Shown piece after piece: positions 1 to 7,295 of a DNA stretch of 11,751 nucleotides. The DNA lies in assembly GCA_012516755.1 (NCBI GenBank), contig JAAYWE010000193.1, positions 1 to 11,751 of the forward strand, given 5' to 3'. Each line of letters starts with the position of its first letter. Position 1 is the first letter of the stretch. A model generated the notes under the pieces. The model did not search any database and had not been told where the DNA came from. It saw only the letters and a program-made list of their open reading frames with translations. The position numbers were made by a program, and so were the translations under genes. The stretch is from Treponema sp. GTDB taxonomy: Bacteria; Spirochaetota; Spirochaetia; Treponematales; Rectinemataceae.

Positions 1-90
1 CATATTTTCGGATTCACTATGTTCGACGAGAAACTCGAAGCATACTTTTCCGGTCATGGCGGAAAAATCAGAGACATCATGAGGAGCTAG
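1..90 (+). CDS. C-terminal fragment, probably TRAP transporter small permease (DctQ)
   Basis: The reading frame is open from the first base to a TAG at 88-90 and gives the last 29 residues of a protein ending in ...KIRDIMRS. Its stop lies 4 bases before the dctM start, and the dctM ribosome-binding site GAGGAG (81-86) sits inside its last codons, so the two genes are translationally coupled. TRAP operons usually run dctP-dctQ-dctM, which makes the small four-helix permease DctQ the likely identity. The visible tail is hydrophilic and carries no diagnostic motif, so the call rests on gene order alone. It could also be another upstream gene, such as the binding protein dctP. Confidence 0.5.
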   Translation, partial: HIFGFTMFDEKLEAYFSGHGGKIRDIMRS

Positions 91-94
91 AGCT

Positions 95-1396
95 ATGGAT
101 GTGACTATTCCCACAATAATTCTTCTAGGCGGATTCGTTCTGTTGCTTTTGTTGAGAGTACCAATTACTTTTTCGCTCGCCACAGCCTCTATCGCTACAG
201 CCATCTATCTGCATATACCGCTCATGGCCATCGTGCAACAGATGGTGCAGGGCGTAAAGTCATTCTCTTTACTTGCCATTCCATTCTTCATCATCGCTGG
301 CGAGATGATGGCACGGGGAGGCATAGCAGAAAAAATCATAAACCTTGCGAATGTGCTTGTTGGAAGAGTCCGCGGTGGTCTCGGCATGGTCAACGTGGTC
401 GACAGTATGCTATTTGGGGGCATCTCAGGCTCAGCGGTCGCAGATGTCGCTTCGACCGGTGTCATCATCATTCCCCTGATGACCAAAAATGGTTATGACA
501 ACGATTTTTCAGTTGCGATCACGGTGACGAGTGCAACACAAGGGATCATCATTCCACCAAGCCACAACATGATCATCTATTCGGTGGCGGCAGGCGGCGT
601 GTCGGTAGGAAGGCTTTTCCTTGGAGGGTATATCCCCGGCATCTTGCTTGGTATATCGCTCGCCATTATTGTGTATGTCCTCGCTGTAAAAAGGAATTAT
701 CCCAAGGGGAGAAAGTATTCTCTTAAGGAAGGCATCGCAATCGCTATCGATGCTCTTTGGGGATTGTTTGTTGCGATCATCATCATTGTCGGGGTTGTCG
801 CTGGTGTTTTTACGGCAACAGAATCAGCTGCAGTAGCCGCTGTCTATGCATTTATAATTACATTTTTTGTATATAAGCAGATTCCACTCAAAGAATTCAG
901 AGGCATTCTCTATAGTACCCTTAAGACGCTCACCATGGTCATGACGTTGATTGCAACCGCGAGCTCTTTCTCTTGGCTTATGGCCTACTTGCGAATTCCT
1001 GCCATGGCTACAGAGCTACTGCTCTCTATTACGGACAATAAGTACATGTTGCTCTTCCTTGTCAATGTACTTCTTCTCTTCCTTGGAATGATTATGGATA
1101 TGGCTCCGCTCATTCTCATTGTCACTCCAATACTGTATCCTGTATTGATTGGGAAGTTCGGAATGTCGCCTATCCATTTTGGCATAATGTTGATGATCAA
1201 TCTCGCCATAGGCCTATGTACGCCACCTGTAGGTTCTGCCCTTTTTGTGGGATGTGCAGTTGGCAAGATATCTATAGAAAAGGCTACAAAGGCGATGATT
1301 CCATTTTATATTGCTATGGTTGCGACATTGTTCCTTGTGACCTATGTCCCTGAGATCACAATGTTCCTTCCGAACCTTATTATGCCTGGGCAGTAG
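95..1396 (+). CDS. dctM: TRAP transporter large permease (DctM family), probably for hexuronates
   Basis: This 433-residue, very hydrophobic protein is the large, ion-coupled membrane subunit of a tripartite ATP-independent periplasmic transporter. It works with DctQ and a periplasmic binding protein to import organic acids using the sodium gradient. Family signatures are visible: SFSLLAIPFFIIAGE (about residues 56-70), the GGISGSA motif (108-114) of the first scaffold half, ATQGIIIPPSHNMIIYS in the middle, and GLCTPPVGSALFVG near the C terminus. The length is normal for DctM. The ATG at 95 follows GAGGAG with an 8-base spacer. The next two genes encode hexuronate enzymes, so glucuronate, galacturonate or a related uronate is the inferred substrate; the permease sequence alone does not show this. 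Confidence 0.93.
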   Translation: MDVTIPTIILLGGFVLLLLLRVPITFSLATASIATAIYLHIPLMAIVQQMVQGVKSFSLLAIPFFIIAGEMMARGGIAEKIINLANVLVGRVRGGLGMVNVVDSMLFGGISGSAVADVASTGVIIIPLMTKNGYDNDFSVAITVTSATQGIIIPPSHNMIIYSVAAGGVSVGRLFLGGYIPGILLGISLAIIVYVLAVKRNYPKGRKYSLKEGIAIAIDALWGLFVAIIIIVGVVAGVFTATESAAVAAVYAFIITFFVYKQIPLKEFRGILYSTLKTLTMVMTLIATASSFSWLMAYLRIPAMATELLLSITDNKYMLLFLVNVLLLFLGMIMDMAPLILIVTPILYPVLIGKFGMSPIHFGIMLMINLAIGLCTPPVGSALFVGCAVGKISIEKATKAMIPFYIAMVATLFLVTYVPEITMFLPNLIMPGQ

Positions 1397-1438
1397 AAAT
1401 GGAGAACTTCGCTAAGGCTTTAATAAATATTCAAATAT

Positions 1439-1444
1439 AAGGAG
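1439..1444 (+). promoter_or_regulatory. Ribosome-binding site that fixes the SDR gene start
   Basis: AAGGAG lies 6 bases before the ATG at 1451. An in-frame TTG at 1445 directly abuts this site, so it has no room to act as the start. The 54-base gap between dctM and the SDR gene is otherwise AT-rich, and I see no convincing promoter or terminator in it, so co-transcription is likely. Confidence 0.7.
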
Positions 1445-1450
1445 TTGTCG

Positions 1451-2278
1451 ATGTCGTTTGTTGAATCGATGTTCAGTCTGGAAGGCAAGATCGCGGTAGT
1501 AACAGGAGGGGGAGGAATGCTCCCATCTTATATTGCGGTCGCCTTTGCCAAGGCCAAGGCAAAAGTAGCTCTCTGGGGTCGTGGAACTCATCATCCCATG
1601 GAAGAGGCTGCCAAAACAGTCAGAAAGCAGGCTGGTTTGTCTTTAGATAGCGCTGATGTTATCGGAATCACAGTCGATACCGGCTCTACAGAAGCCTGCG
1701 AACAGGCCTTGGAACAGACAATTCAAAGCCTTGGCGTGCCCGATATTCTTCTCAATGGCGTTGGTGGCAATATTGGGAGATCGAAATTTGTCGAATTAAA
1801 TGAAAAATTGTTCGATGATGTGCTAAAGCTGAACCTTATGGCAGGGCTTGTTATACCATCGAAAGTCTTTGCAAAGCGATGGATCTCTGAGGGAATAAAG
1901 GGCTGTATGATCAACATGACTTCGATGACAAGCTATAAGCCTCTCTCTGATACTTGGGCATATGATGCCGCAAAGGCCGGTGTGCTCAATCTTACCCAAG
2001 GACTCGCAAAGGAGTTTGCTCCTTATGGAATTCGGGTCAATGCTATTGCACCAGGGTTTTTTGTCGGTAATCAGAACCGTGCGCTTCTCATCGATGAAAA
2101 AACAGGCGATCTCACGGCGAGAGGGAGAGCGATCATTGCACGTACACCCTTCGGTCGTTTTGGAGAATACGAAGAGCTTTGGGGCACCGCGCTTTACTTA
2201 GCGAGTTCGAAGGCATCTGGCTTTGTAACTGGAGTTAGCATTCCCATCGATGGAGGATTCCTCATCGATAACATCTAA
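1451..2278 (+). CDS. uxuB: SDR-family D-mannonate oxidoreductase / fructuronate reductase (UxuB/YjmF-like)
   Basis: This 275-residue short-chain dehydrogenase/reductase is proposed to interconvert D-fructuronate and D-mannonate in the cytoplasm, the step after UxaC. The Rossmann entry is KIAVVTGGGGML (13-24). The catalytic set is Ser158, Tyr171 and Lys175 (YDAAK), with the expected 13-residue Ser-Tyr spacing, followed by the usual IRVNAIAPG segment and a C-terminal GGF. The length matches the Bacillus YjmF-type enzyme (about 278 residues) rather than the unrelated, longer E. coli UxuB. Position 25 of the nucleotide motif is Pro where Gly is usual, and the strand-2 end (ALWGRG) lacks the acidic residue typical of NAD-specific SDRs, so cofactor preference is open. 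The specific substrate is inferred from neighbouring uxaC and the TRAP carrier; the SDR family itself is certain. Confidence 0.85.
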   Translation: MSFVESMFSLEGKIAVVTGGGGMLPSYIAVAFAKAKAKVALWGRGTHHPMEEAAKTVRKQAGLSLDSADVIGITVDTGSTEACEQALEQTIQSLGVPDILLNGVGGNIGRSKFVELNEKLFDDVLKLNLMAGLVIPSKVFAKRWISEGIKGCMINMTSMTSYKPLSDTWAYDAAKAGVLNLTQGLAKEFAPYGIRVNAIAPGFFVGNQNRALLIDEKTGDLTARGRAIIARTPFGRFGEYEELWGTALYLASSKASGFVTGVSIPIDGGFLIDNI

Positions 2279-2338
2279 ATCAGCGATATCTTGATTTATC
2301 ATATCCAAATCAACCATATTCCAATCGACGATATCGAA
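2264..2338 (+). repeat. Degenerate 15-base tandem repeat, five units
   Basis: Five consecutive 15-base units start at 2264, 2279, 2294, 2309 and 2324. The first covers the last codons and stop of the SDR gene; the other four fill most of the gap before uxaC. Across the five units, positions 1, 2, 8, 10 and 11 are invariant (A, T, A, A, T), and positions 3, 5, 9, 12 and 15 agree in four of five, giving roughly ATCNACNATATCNAA. The units diverge too much to be recent slippage copies. The array ends just before the uxaC ribosome-binding site. Its function is unknown. Confidence 0.7.
2291..2313 (+). repeat. Perfect 7-base inverted repeat in the uxuB-uxaC gap
   Basis: TTGATTT (2291-2297) and AAATCAA (2307-2313) are perfect inverted copies separated by 9 bases. 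They lie inside the 15-base repeat array. The element could be an operator or a weak RNA hairpin. It is AT-rich and has no T-run behind it, so it is not a terminator. Confidence 0.5.
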
Positions 2339-2349
2339 AGGGGAGTCAT

Positions 2350-3789
2350 ATGGCTAATTTTCTCGAAGATTACTTTTTATTGAAGAATGAAACTGCAAAG
2401 CGGCTATTTTTCGAAATTGCGAAAGATTTGCCTATCTTCGATTATCATTGCCACTTGTCACCAAAGGCCATAGCCGAAGATAAGCCTTTTGATGATATAG
2501 CCAAGATTTGGCTAGAAGGCGATCACTATAAATGGCGCATCATGAGAGCGAATGGCGCGCCTGAGTCGCTTTGTGCAGGTCCTGGAGCCTGGGACGAAAA
2601 ATTCCTTGCCTATGCGAGCGCTCTCACAAAGGCCGCGGGTAATCCTCTTGTGCAATGGTCTCATCTCGAGCTCAAAAGAATATTTGGTATCGAGGAAGTG
2701 CTTACTCCACAGAATGCATTGAGCATAAGAGAGAAAGCCAATTTTATCCTAGCCGAGAAAAGAATGAGTCCCCGTTCTCTTCTAGAGCAATTTAAGGTTA
2801 GCGTATTGTGCACAACAGACGATCCTGTAGACAGTCTAGCTTGGCATAGAGCAATTGCTGAGGAACAACGGTTGGGCTCTTCATTCACAACAAAAGTATT
2901 GCCTGCCTTTCGACCCGACAAGGCCATGAAAACCGAGGATATAAGCGCTTGGAATGCCTATATCGATTTGCTTGGCGAGGCAGCTGGTATAGAAATTGAG
3001 TCCTTTGCCAGCCTTGCTGATGCTTTGGCCAGTCGCCATGCTTATTTCCACTCGATGGGGAGCAGGCTGTCGGATCATGCTCTTCTTGTGCCACCCTTTA
3101 TACAAGCCTCCGATGCCGAGCTCGATTCCATTGTAAGAAAAGGTCGCAGTGGCGAAGAGTTATGGCCAATAGAGCGAGAAAAGCTCGATACTGCTCTCCT
3201 TTTGCACTTTGGACGACTCAATGCACAAAAAGGATGGACAATGCAGCTCCATATAGGAGCGCTCAGAAATGTAAATCCTGGATTATTTAGGGCGTTTGGC
3301 CCTGATGTAGGCGGAGATTGTAGTTCCGATGCGCCAATTATCGTCGCCCTTGCCTCTTTGCTTGGGGCATTAGAAAAAGAGGGGAATCTTCCGAAGACCA
3401 TTCTATATACCCTCGACCCTTCTAAGCATAATCCTCTAGCTACACTTGCAGGGAGCTTTGCTGGTACCGCTCCAGATATAAGCTCGCCACAGGTCGCCGG
3501 AAAGGTTCAGCTTGGCGCAGCTTGGTGGTTCAATGACCAGAAGGATGGAATGGAACGGCACATGAGAGAGTATGCCGGAGTTGGATTATTGGGCGCATGG
3601 GTGGGAATGCTAACGGATTCTAGATCCTTTATGTCTTTTCCAAGACACGAATACTTTCGCCGTCTTCTATGCAATATCGTAGGAGAATGGGTCGAAGCTG
3701 GAGAGCTTCCGGACATCCCTCTCTACACAGAACAGCTTGTGCGCGGTATCTGTTGGGAAAACGCACGTTGTTATTTTGGGATGTTTTGA
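2350..3789 (+). CDS. uxaC: Uronate (glucuronate/galacturonate) isomerase
   Basis: This 479-residue cytoplasmic enzyme of the amidohydrolase superfamily isomerises D-glucuronate to D-fructuronate and D-galacturonate to D-tagaturonate, the first step of hexuronate breakdown. UxaC hallmarks run the full length: FDYHCHLSPK near the N terminus, with the metal-site HxH at His33 and His35; WRIMRANG; an LHIGALRNVN segment; a LYTLDPSKHNPLATLAG segment; and GAAWWFNDQKDGM followed by the C-terminal ERHMREYAGVGLLGAWVGML and GICWENARCYFG blocks. The length matches the family (about 470). The ATG at 2350 follows an AGGGGAG-type ribosome-binding site. It is the last gene of the operon, and a hairpin terminator lies 42 bases after its stop. 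Confidence 0.97.
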   Translation: MANFLEDYFLLKNETAKRLFFEIAKDLPIFDYHCHLSPKAIAEDKPFDDIAKIWLEGDHYKWRIMRANGAPESLCAGPGAWDEKFLAYASALTKAAGNPLVQWSHLELKRIFGIEEVLTPQNALSIREKANFILAEKRMSPRSLLEQFKVSVLCTTDDPVDSLAWHRAIAEEQRLGSSFTTKVLPAFRPDKAMKTEDISAWNAYIDLLGEAAGIEIESFASLADALASRHAYFHSMGSRLSDHALLVPPFIQASDAELDSIVRKGRSGEELWPIEREKLDTALLLHFGRLNAQKGWTMQLHIGALRNVNPGLFRAFGPDVGGDCSSDAPIIVALASLLGALEKEGNLPKTILYTLDPSKHNPLATLAGSFAGTAPDISSPQVAGKVQLGAAWWFNDQKDGMERHMREYAGVGLLGAWVGMLTDSRSFMSFPRHEYFRRLLCNIVGEWVEAGELPDIPLYTEQLVRGICWENARCYFGMF

Positions 3790-3831
3790 AATTAGCGCGA
3801 AAAAATTTGGCAGATAAGAATTGAAGTGCTG

Positions 3832-3877
3832 TCAAGGGGCTGTCCAGGTAAATCCTGGGTAGCCCCTTGAGATTTTT
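3832..3877 (+). terminator. Intrinsic terminator after uxaC, between convergent operons
   Basis: A 17-pair stem forms between 3832-3848 and 3854-3870. The outer ten pairs are TCAAGGGGCT/AGCCCCTTGA; the inner seven include two G-U pairs. The loop is five bases (TAAAT), and T5 follows at 3873-3877. The T-run lies on the uxaC side. The stem could also stop transcription arriving from ugpE on the other strand, but no T-run follows in that direction. Confidence 0.85.
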
Positions 3878-3924
3878 AAGCATCTATTTGGCTTTTATCG
3901 CATTGAGGAGTAATTCCTCTAAGA

Positions 3925-4800
3925 TTACTTCTCTGTTTCGGTCATACCGGATATGAACTGCTTCTGCATAAGCACTACAACTATGACTGGCGGAAGCATT
4001 GCGAGCATCGTCGTTGCCATCACTATTTGCCATTCTATCTGGACATCTGCGCCAGACATCATTCGGTTGATGCCTATTAGCAATGTATAGAATTCCGGCT
4101 TAGTTGTAATTAGCAATGGCCACAAGTATTGATTCCATCCATAAATAAACTGGATCACGAACATTGAGGCGATTGGCGTGCGTGTCATCGGGGCGAGAAT
4201 ATGTCTGAAGAATTGCATTGGGGTTGCGCCGTCTATCTGCGATGCTTCGGCTATTTCTCTGGGTACTGACATAAAGAATTGCCTGAATAAGAATACAGCT
4301 GTCGCCGAAACGATCATGGGCAGGATTAGGCCTGCATAACTATTCAATAATCCTAGATCTGCAATTACCTTGTAGGTAGGCATAATACGTACTTCGACCG
4401 GCAACATCAGAGTGATAAAAATGCTCCAGAAGCAAAAGCCTCTCAGTGGAAAATCGAAAAACACAATTGCAAAGGCCGCCAAAAGAGAAATCAATATCTT
4501 GCCTATAGATATACCAAGCGCCATTATGAGCGAATTCTTAAGCATAATAGAAACTGGCGTACCCATGTTCTGGGTACCATGCAGTATAGCCTGGCGGTAA
4601 TTCTCGATTAGATGAGATCCTATACTTAGGGGCATAGGCGCTGCTTGTATGTCGGCGTTGGTGTGAGACGAGGCTGAAAAAATGAAATATATCGGAAATA
4701 TGATAATTGCTATTCCAATCCATAGGATTATATGCGGGTAAAGGCTGCGAATTACCTTTGCCCTGTGAGCGGCTTTATTGATTTTCTGCTGTTTTTTCAT
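3925..4800 (-). CDS. ugpE: ABC transporter permease, UgpE-like (glycerol-3-phosphate / glycerophosphodiester uptake)
   Basis: This 291-residue inner-membrane permease of the binding-protein-dependent type is the second permease of the Ugp-like importer. A basic N terminus leads into the first membrane helix (about 22-42). The cytoplasmic EAA loop that contacts the ATPase is visible as EIAEASQIDGATP (182-194), followed by FFRHILAPM. Length and layout match MalG/UgpE-type permeases. The ATG follows an AAGGGGA ribosome-binding site and lies 18 bases after the ugpA stop, so the two permeases are co-translated. The Ugp assignment rests on the adjoining ugpA and on ugpB, whose product closely resembles E. 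coli UgpB; alone, this would be called only a sugar-type permease. Confidence 0.9.
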   Translation of the reverse strand: MKKQQKINKAAHRAKVIRSLYPHIILWIGIAIIIFPIYFIFSASSHTNADIQAAPMPLSIGSHLIENYRQAILHGTQNMGTPVSIMLKNSLIMALGISIGKILISLLAAFAIVFFDFPLRGFCFWSIFITLMLPVEVRIMPTYKVIADLGLLNSYAGLILPMIVSATAVFLFRQFFMSVPREIAEASQIDGATPMQFFRHILAPMTRTPIASMFVIQFIYGWNQYLWPLLITTKPEFYTLLIGINRMMSGADVQIEWQIVMATTMLAMLPPVIVVVLMQKQFISGMTETEK

Positions 4801-4818
4801 TGGTGTTTCCCCTTCGCT

Positions 4819-5703
4819 TCAGTATGTGACTCGCCGCTCTATGAAGCGGAACTGGAATACCGTCAGAACAATGACCATTATCATTAGGATAACCGATTGT
4901 GCAGAAGAGCTTCCTAAGTCAAGATTGATAACGCCATCTCGCCAAACCTTGTATACGAGTATGGCAGTGGATTTCCCTGGAGCTCCTGATGTGATGGAAT
5001 GCACAATAGGGAAGGTCTCGAAAAATCCATATACCAAGTCCATAACCAAAAGGTAGAATGTAGTTGGCGAAAGAAGTGGGAATATGATTTTCCAGAATCT
5101 CTTGGTAGACCCCGCGCCATCTATCTCTGCAGCTTCGATTAAAGTTGCAGGGACGCTTTGAAGTCCTGCAAGGAAAAATACAAAATTGTAAGCCAGCTGC
5201 TTCCAGGTAGCGGCCATAGTGAGCAAGAGGAAGGCTTGATTAAAGTTCAATAGATATTGCCAGTTGACATTAAAAGTATGCTTAAGCACATATGCAATAA
5301 CGCCTACATTTGGGTTGAACATGAAAAGCCATATGACTCCGGCGACGAGAGTAGATACGGCATATGGCCAGATTAGCATTGTCTTATAGAAAGAAGCGAA
5401 TCTGATTTTCTTATTTGCCTGGATTGCGAGAAAAAGAGAAACAACCATCGAACTTAAGGTTATGAAGAGCGCAAAGGCCGTCGATACCCAGAAAGATTGC
5501 CAATAATCGGGATCAACAAGCAGTTTTGAATAATTCTCAAAGCCCACAAAAATCATTTTGCCGCCGAAGGGATCTTGTAGATAGAAGGATTGCAAAATGG
5601 CCTGAGCTGAAGGCCAGAAGAAAAATAGAAAAACGATTACCATCTGTGGCAGCACGAGAAGATAGGGCAATATTGAAGCTTTGAACTCATACTGTTTAGA
5701 CAT
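4819..5703 (-). CDS. ugpA: ABC transporter permease, UgpA-like (glycerol-3-phosphate / glycerophosphodiester uptake)
   Basis: This 294-residue inner-membrane permease is the partner of UgpE. The N terminus (residues 11-31) is the first helix. A periplasmic GFENYSKLL segment typical of MalF/UgpA-class permeases is at 54-62. The EAA loop LIEAAEIDGAG is at 188-198, followed by KRFWKIIFPLLSPTTF. The C-terminal FRFIERRVTY resembles the end of E. coli UgpA. The ATG at 5703 has an AGGAA ribosome-binding site. A consensus-like promoter lies just upstream, and a strong terminator separates it from ugpB, so ugpA and ugpE probably form their own transcription unit as well as receiving any readthrough from ugpB. 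Confidence 0.92.
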   Translation of the reverse strand: MSKQYEFKASILPYLLVLPQMVIVFLFFFWPSAQAILQSFYLQDPFGGKMIFVGFENYSKLLVDPDYWQSFWVSTAFALFITLSSMVVSLFLAIQANKKIRFASFYKTMLIWPYAVSTLVAGVIWLFMFNPNVGVIAYVLKHTFNVNWQYLLNFNQAFLLLTMAATWKQLAYNFVFFLAGLQSVPATLIEAAEIDGAGSTKRFWKIIFPLLSPTTFYLLVMDLVYGFFETFPIVHSITSGAPGKSTAILVYKVWRDGVINLDLGSSSAQSVILMIMVIVLTVFQFRFIERRVTY

Positions 5704-5729
5704 AGCAGTTCCTGAAGAAAAGTTAGATT

Positions 5730-5758
5730 ATTATACTAAAACGCAAAAATGTTGTATA
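5730..5758 (-). promoter_or_regulatory. Probable sigma-70-type promoter for ugpAE
   Basis: On the minus strand, a -35 box TATACA (5758-5753; four of six consensus bases) lies exactly 17 bases before a perfect -10 box TATAAT (5735-5730). The predicted transcript start is about 20 bases before the ugpA ATG. It sits directly downstream of the terminator at 5787-5815, which explains how the permease genes could be transcribed despite that terminator. Confidence 0.6.
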
Positions 5759-5786
5759 GCGCGCATTCATTTCATATTCCTGCGCT

Positions 5787-5815
5787 AAAAAAGGCCGCCG
5801 ACCGGCGGCCTTTTT
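5787..5815 (-). terminator. GC-rich intrinsic terminator between ugpB and ugpA
   Basis: GGCCGCC (5793-5799) and GGCGGCC (5804-5810) form a seven-pair GC-only stem with a four-base loop. A6 (5787-5792) on one side and T5 (5811-5815) on the other make it a symmetrical, bidirectional-looking terminator. It begins about 66 bases after the ugpB stop and about 83 bases before the ugpA start. The expected effect is to end most ugpB transcripts, so that binding protein exceeds permease. Confidence 0.88.
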
Positions 5816-5881
5816 GTTACAAAAATAGCTCTTTCTTGCCTGCTCCGAGACTTCGAAAGTTCACAGAGCGGAACTGGTCAT

Positions 5882-7183
5882 TTACTTATTTAGCCTCTCA
5901 AACTCGCGCAATTGTTTGTTTCCTTCGCGTACCATCTTGTCGAGGCCGTCTTTTACCGAGATCTTTCCAGAGAGGATTTCTTCCCATACCTGGTCTTCGA
6001 TTTCGCGAATTATGGGCATATTACCAAAGCGAATACCCATTGAGTTCGGGGTAGGCGTTTTGTTGGTAAGCTGTTTGATAGCTACTTCGAGCCCAGGGTT
6101 GGTGACATAGTAACCTTGAGATTTTGTAAGCTCATAGGCAGCTTGGGTAACAGGCAGATAGCCAGTTTCTTTGTGCCAGAGAGCTTGAATTTCAGGTTTA
6201 GAGATGAAATTGAAGAATTCGGCGACCCCCTTGTATTCAGCCGCCGGTCTGCCATTGAATACCCAGAGAGAAGCACCGCCGATGCAGGAATTTTGTGGAA
6301 CACCAGGCACATCGGGGTAATAGGGCAAGCGCGCAACACCAAAGTCGAACTTGCAGGTTGCCTTCATATTTCCATATCCGCCGATCGACTCGAAGTGTAG
6401 TCCCACTCGACCAGATGTGAAGAGTGGATTGGCTTTGTTTTCGCGGCCACCATAGATGAATACGCCAGTCTTGGAGAGATCGTAGATATTTTGGAAATGC
6501 CGAACGACTACTGGACTATTGAATACAAGCTGTGTGTCGAGGCCATCGAATCCATTGCTTCTGGTGCCAAATGGAATATTATGCCACGCACAGAAATTCT
6601 CTAGCTGAATCCAGCTTATCCAGTTGGTTGTAAAGCCACCTTCCATGCCAGAAGCCTTTAGTTTCTTAGCGACATCGAAGAATTCAGGCCATGTGACGGG
6701 CGGCTTTTCAGGATCAAGTCCAGCTTTTCGGAATGCATCCTTATTGTAATACATAACTGCAGTAGAACTGTTGAATGGCATCGAAATCATTCTGCCATCA
6801 GAAGTAGAATAATAGGATTTAATAGCTGGTATATAGATATCGGAGCTCCACTTCATGTTATTCTCAGCCATAAGCTGATAGACAGGTTTGATGGCATTCT
6901 TGGCCGCCATCATCGTGGCAGTTCCGACTTCATAGACCTGAATGATCGCAGGCGCTTGCCCAGCGCGGAAGGCAGCAATACCAGCATTCATTGTGTCCAC
7001 ATAAGATCCCTTATAAACGGGAACTACTTTGAATTCCTTTTGACTTGCATTGAACTGATCGCTGATGATTTGTACCATTTCGCCATTATGACCAGCCATA
7101 GCATGCCAAAATTCGACCGTTGTCTGGGCATAGGCACCGACAGCCATGAGCAGAACGGCTATCAGCAAAACGACTCTTTTCAT
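5882..7183 (-). CDS. ugpB: Glycerol-3-phosphate / glycerophosphodiester ABC transporter substrate-binding protein
   Basis: This 433-residue periplasmic binding protein delivers sn-glycerol-3-phosphate or glycerophosphodiesters to UgpAE. A signal peptide (MKRVVLLIAVLLMAVGAYA, residues 1-19) has a likely cut after AYA. The mature part closely follows E. coli UgpB as I recall it: VYKGSY (56-61), APAIIQVYEVGTATMMA (77-93), FNSSTAVMYYNKDAF (137-151), WIQLENF (191-197), IGGASLWV (301-308), TGYLPVT (340-346) and GIRFGNMP (383-390). These segments include the E. coli ligand contacts (Tyr, Glu, Ser, Gly and Arg equivalents). The frame stays open upstream to 7360, but ATG 7183 is preferred because it begins the signal peptide and follows TGGAGG with a 7-base spacer. 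The upstream gene is the phosphodiesterase; a terminator follows downstream. Confidence 0.95.
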   Translation of the reverse strand: MKRVVLLIAVLLMAVGAYAQTTVEFWHAMAGHNGEMVQIISDQFNASQKEFKVVPVYKGSYVDTMNAGIAAFRAGQAPAIIQVYEVGTATMMAAKNAIKPVYQLMAENNMKWSSDIYIPAIKSYYSTSDGRMISMPFNSSTAVMYYNKDAFRKAGLDPEKPPVTWPEFFDVAKKLKASGMEGGFTTNWISWIQLENFCAWHNIPFGTRSNGFDGLDTQLVFNSPVVVRHFQNIYDLSKTGVFIYGGRENKANPLFTSGRVGLHFESIGGYGNMKATCKFDFGVARLPYYPDVPGVPQNSCIGGASLWVFNGRPAAEYKGVAEFFNFISKPEIQALWHKETGYLPVTQAAYELTKSQGYYVTNPGLEVAIKQLTNKTPTPNSMGIRFGNMPIIREIEDQVWEEILSGKISVKDGLDKMVREGNKQLREFERLNK

Positions 7184-7244
7184 CACTCTGCCTCCAGGAT
7201 TATTATGGATTACCGGATCAGCCTCCGGATTCTTTACGAGAAAT

Positions 7245-7273
7245 AGTATATTATAGTTTTTCTGAGCATGCAA
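7245..7273 (-). promoter_or_regulatory. Candidate promoter for ugpB
   Basis: On the minus strand, TTGCAT (7273-7268) and TATACT (7250-7245) are 17 bases apart. An overlapping perfect TATAAT lies at 7255-7250 but lacks a good -35 at 17 bases. The leader to the ugpB ATG would be about 55 bases. The element lies in the gap after the phosphodiesterase gene, where I see no terminator, so readthrough from ugpQ is also possible. I see no obvious Pho box. Confidence 0.45.
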
Positions 7274-7295
7274 TAGAAACCAAATCAAAAGTCCT

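Noticed and set aside
1445..1447. TTG at 1445 as the SDR start
   Set aside because: It is immediately next to the AAGGAG ribosome-binding site; the ATG at 1451 has correct spacing.
2881..3401. Minus-strand open frames inside uxaC (for example 3075-3401)
   Set aside because: They lie opposite a strongly conserved gene, show no recognisable domains or ribosome-binding sites, and are antisense shadows.
3905..3919. GAGGA-N5-TCCTC inverted repeat just after the ugpE stop as a minus-strand terminator
   Set aside because: The stem is only five pairs and no T-run follows on the minus strand.
5816..5881. AGTTC-N8-GAACT inverted repeat just after the ugpB stop as a separate regulatory element
   Set aside because: It has five pairs only and lies before a much stronger terminator; no independent support.
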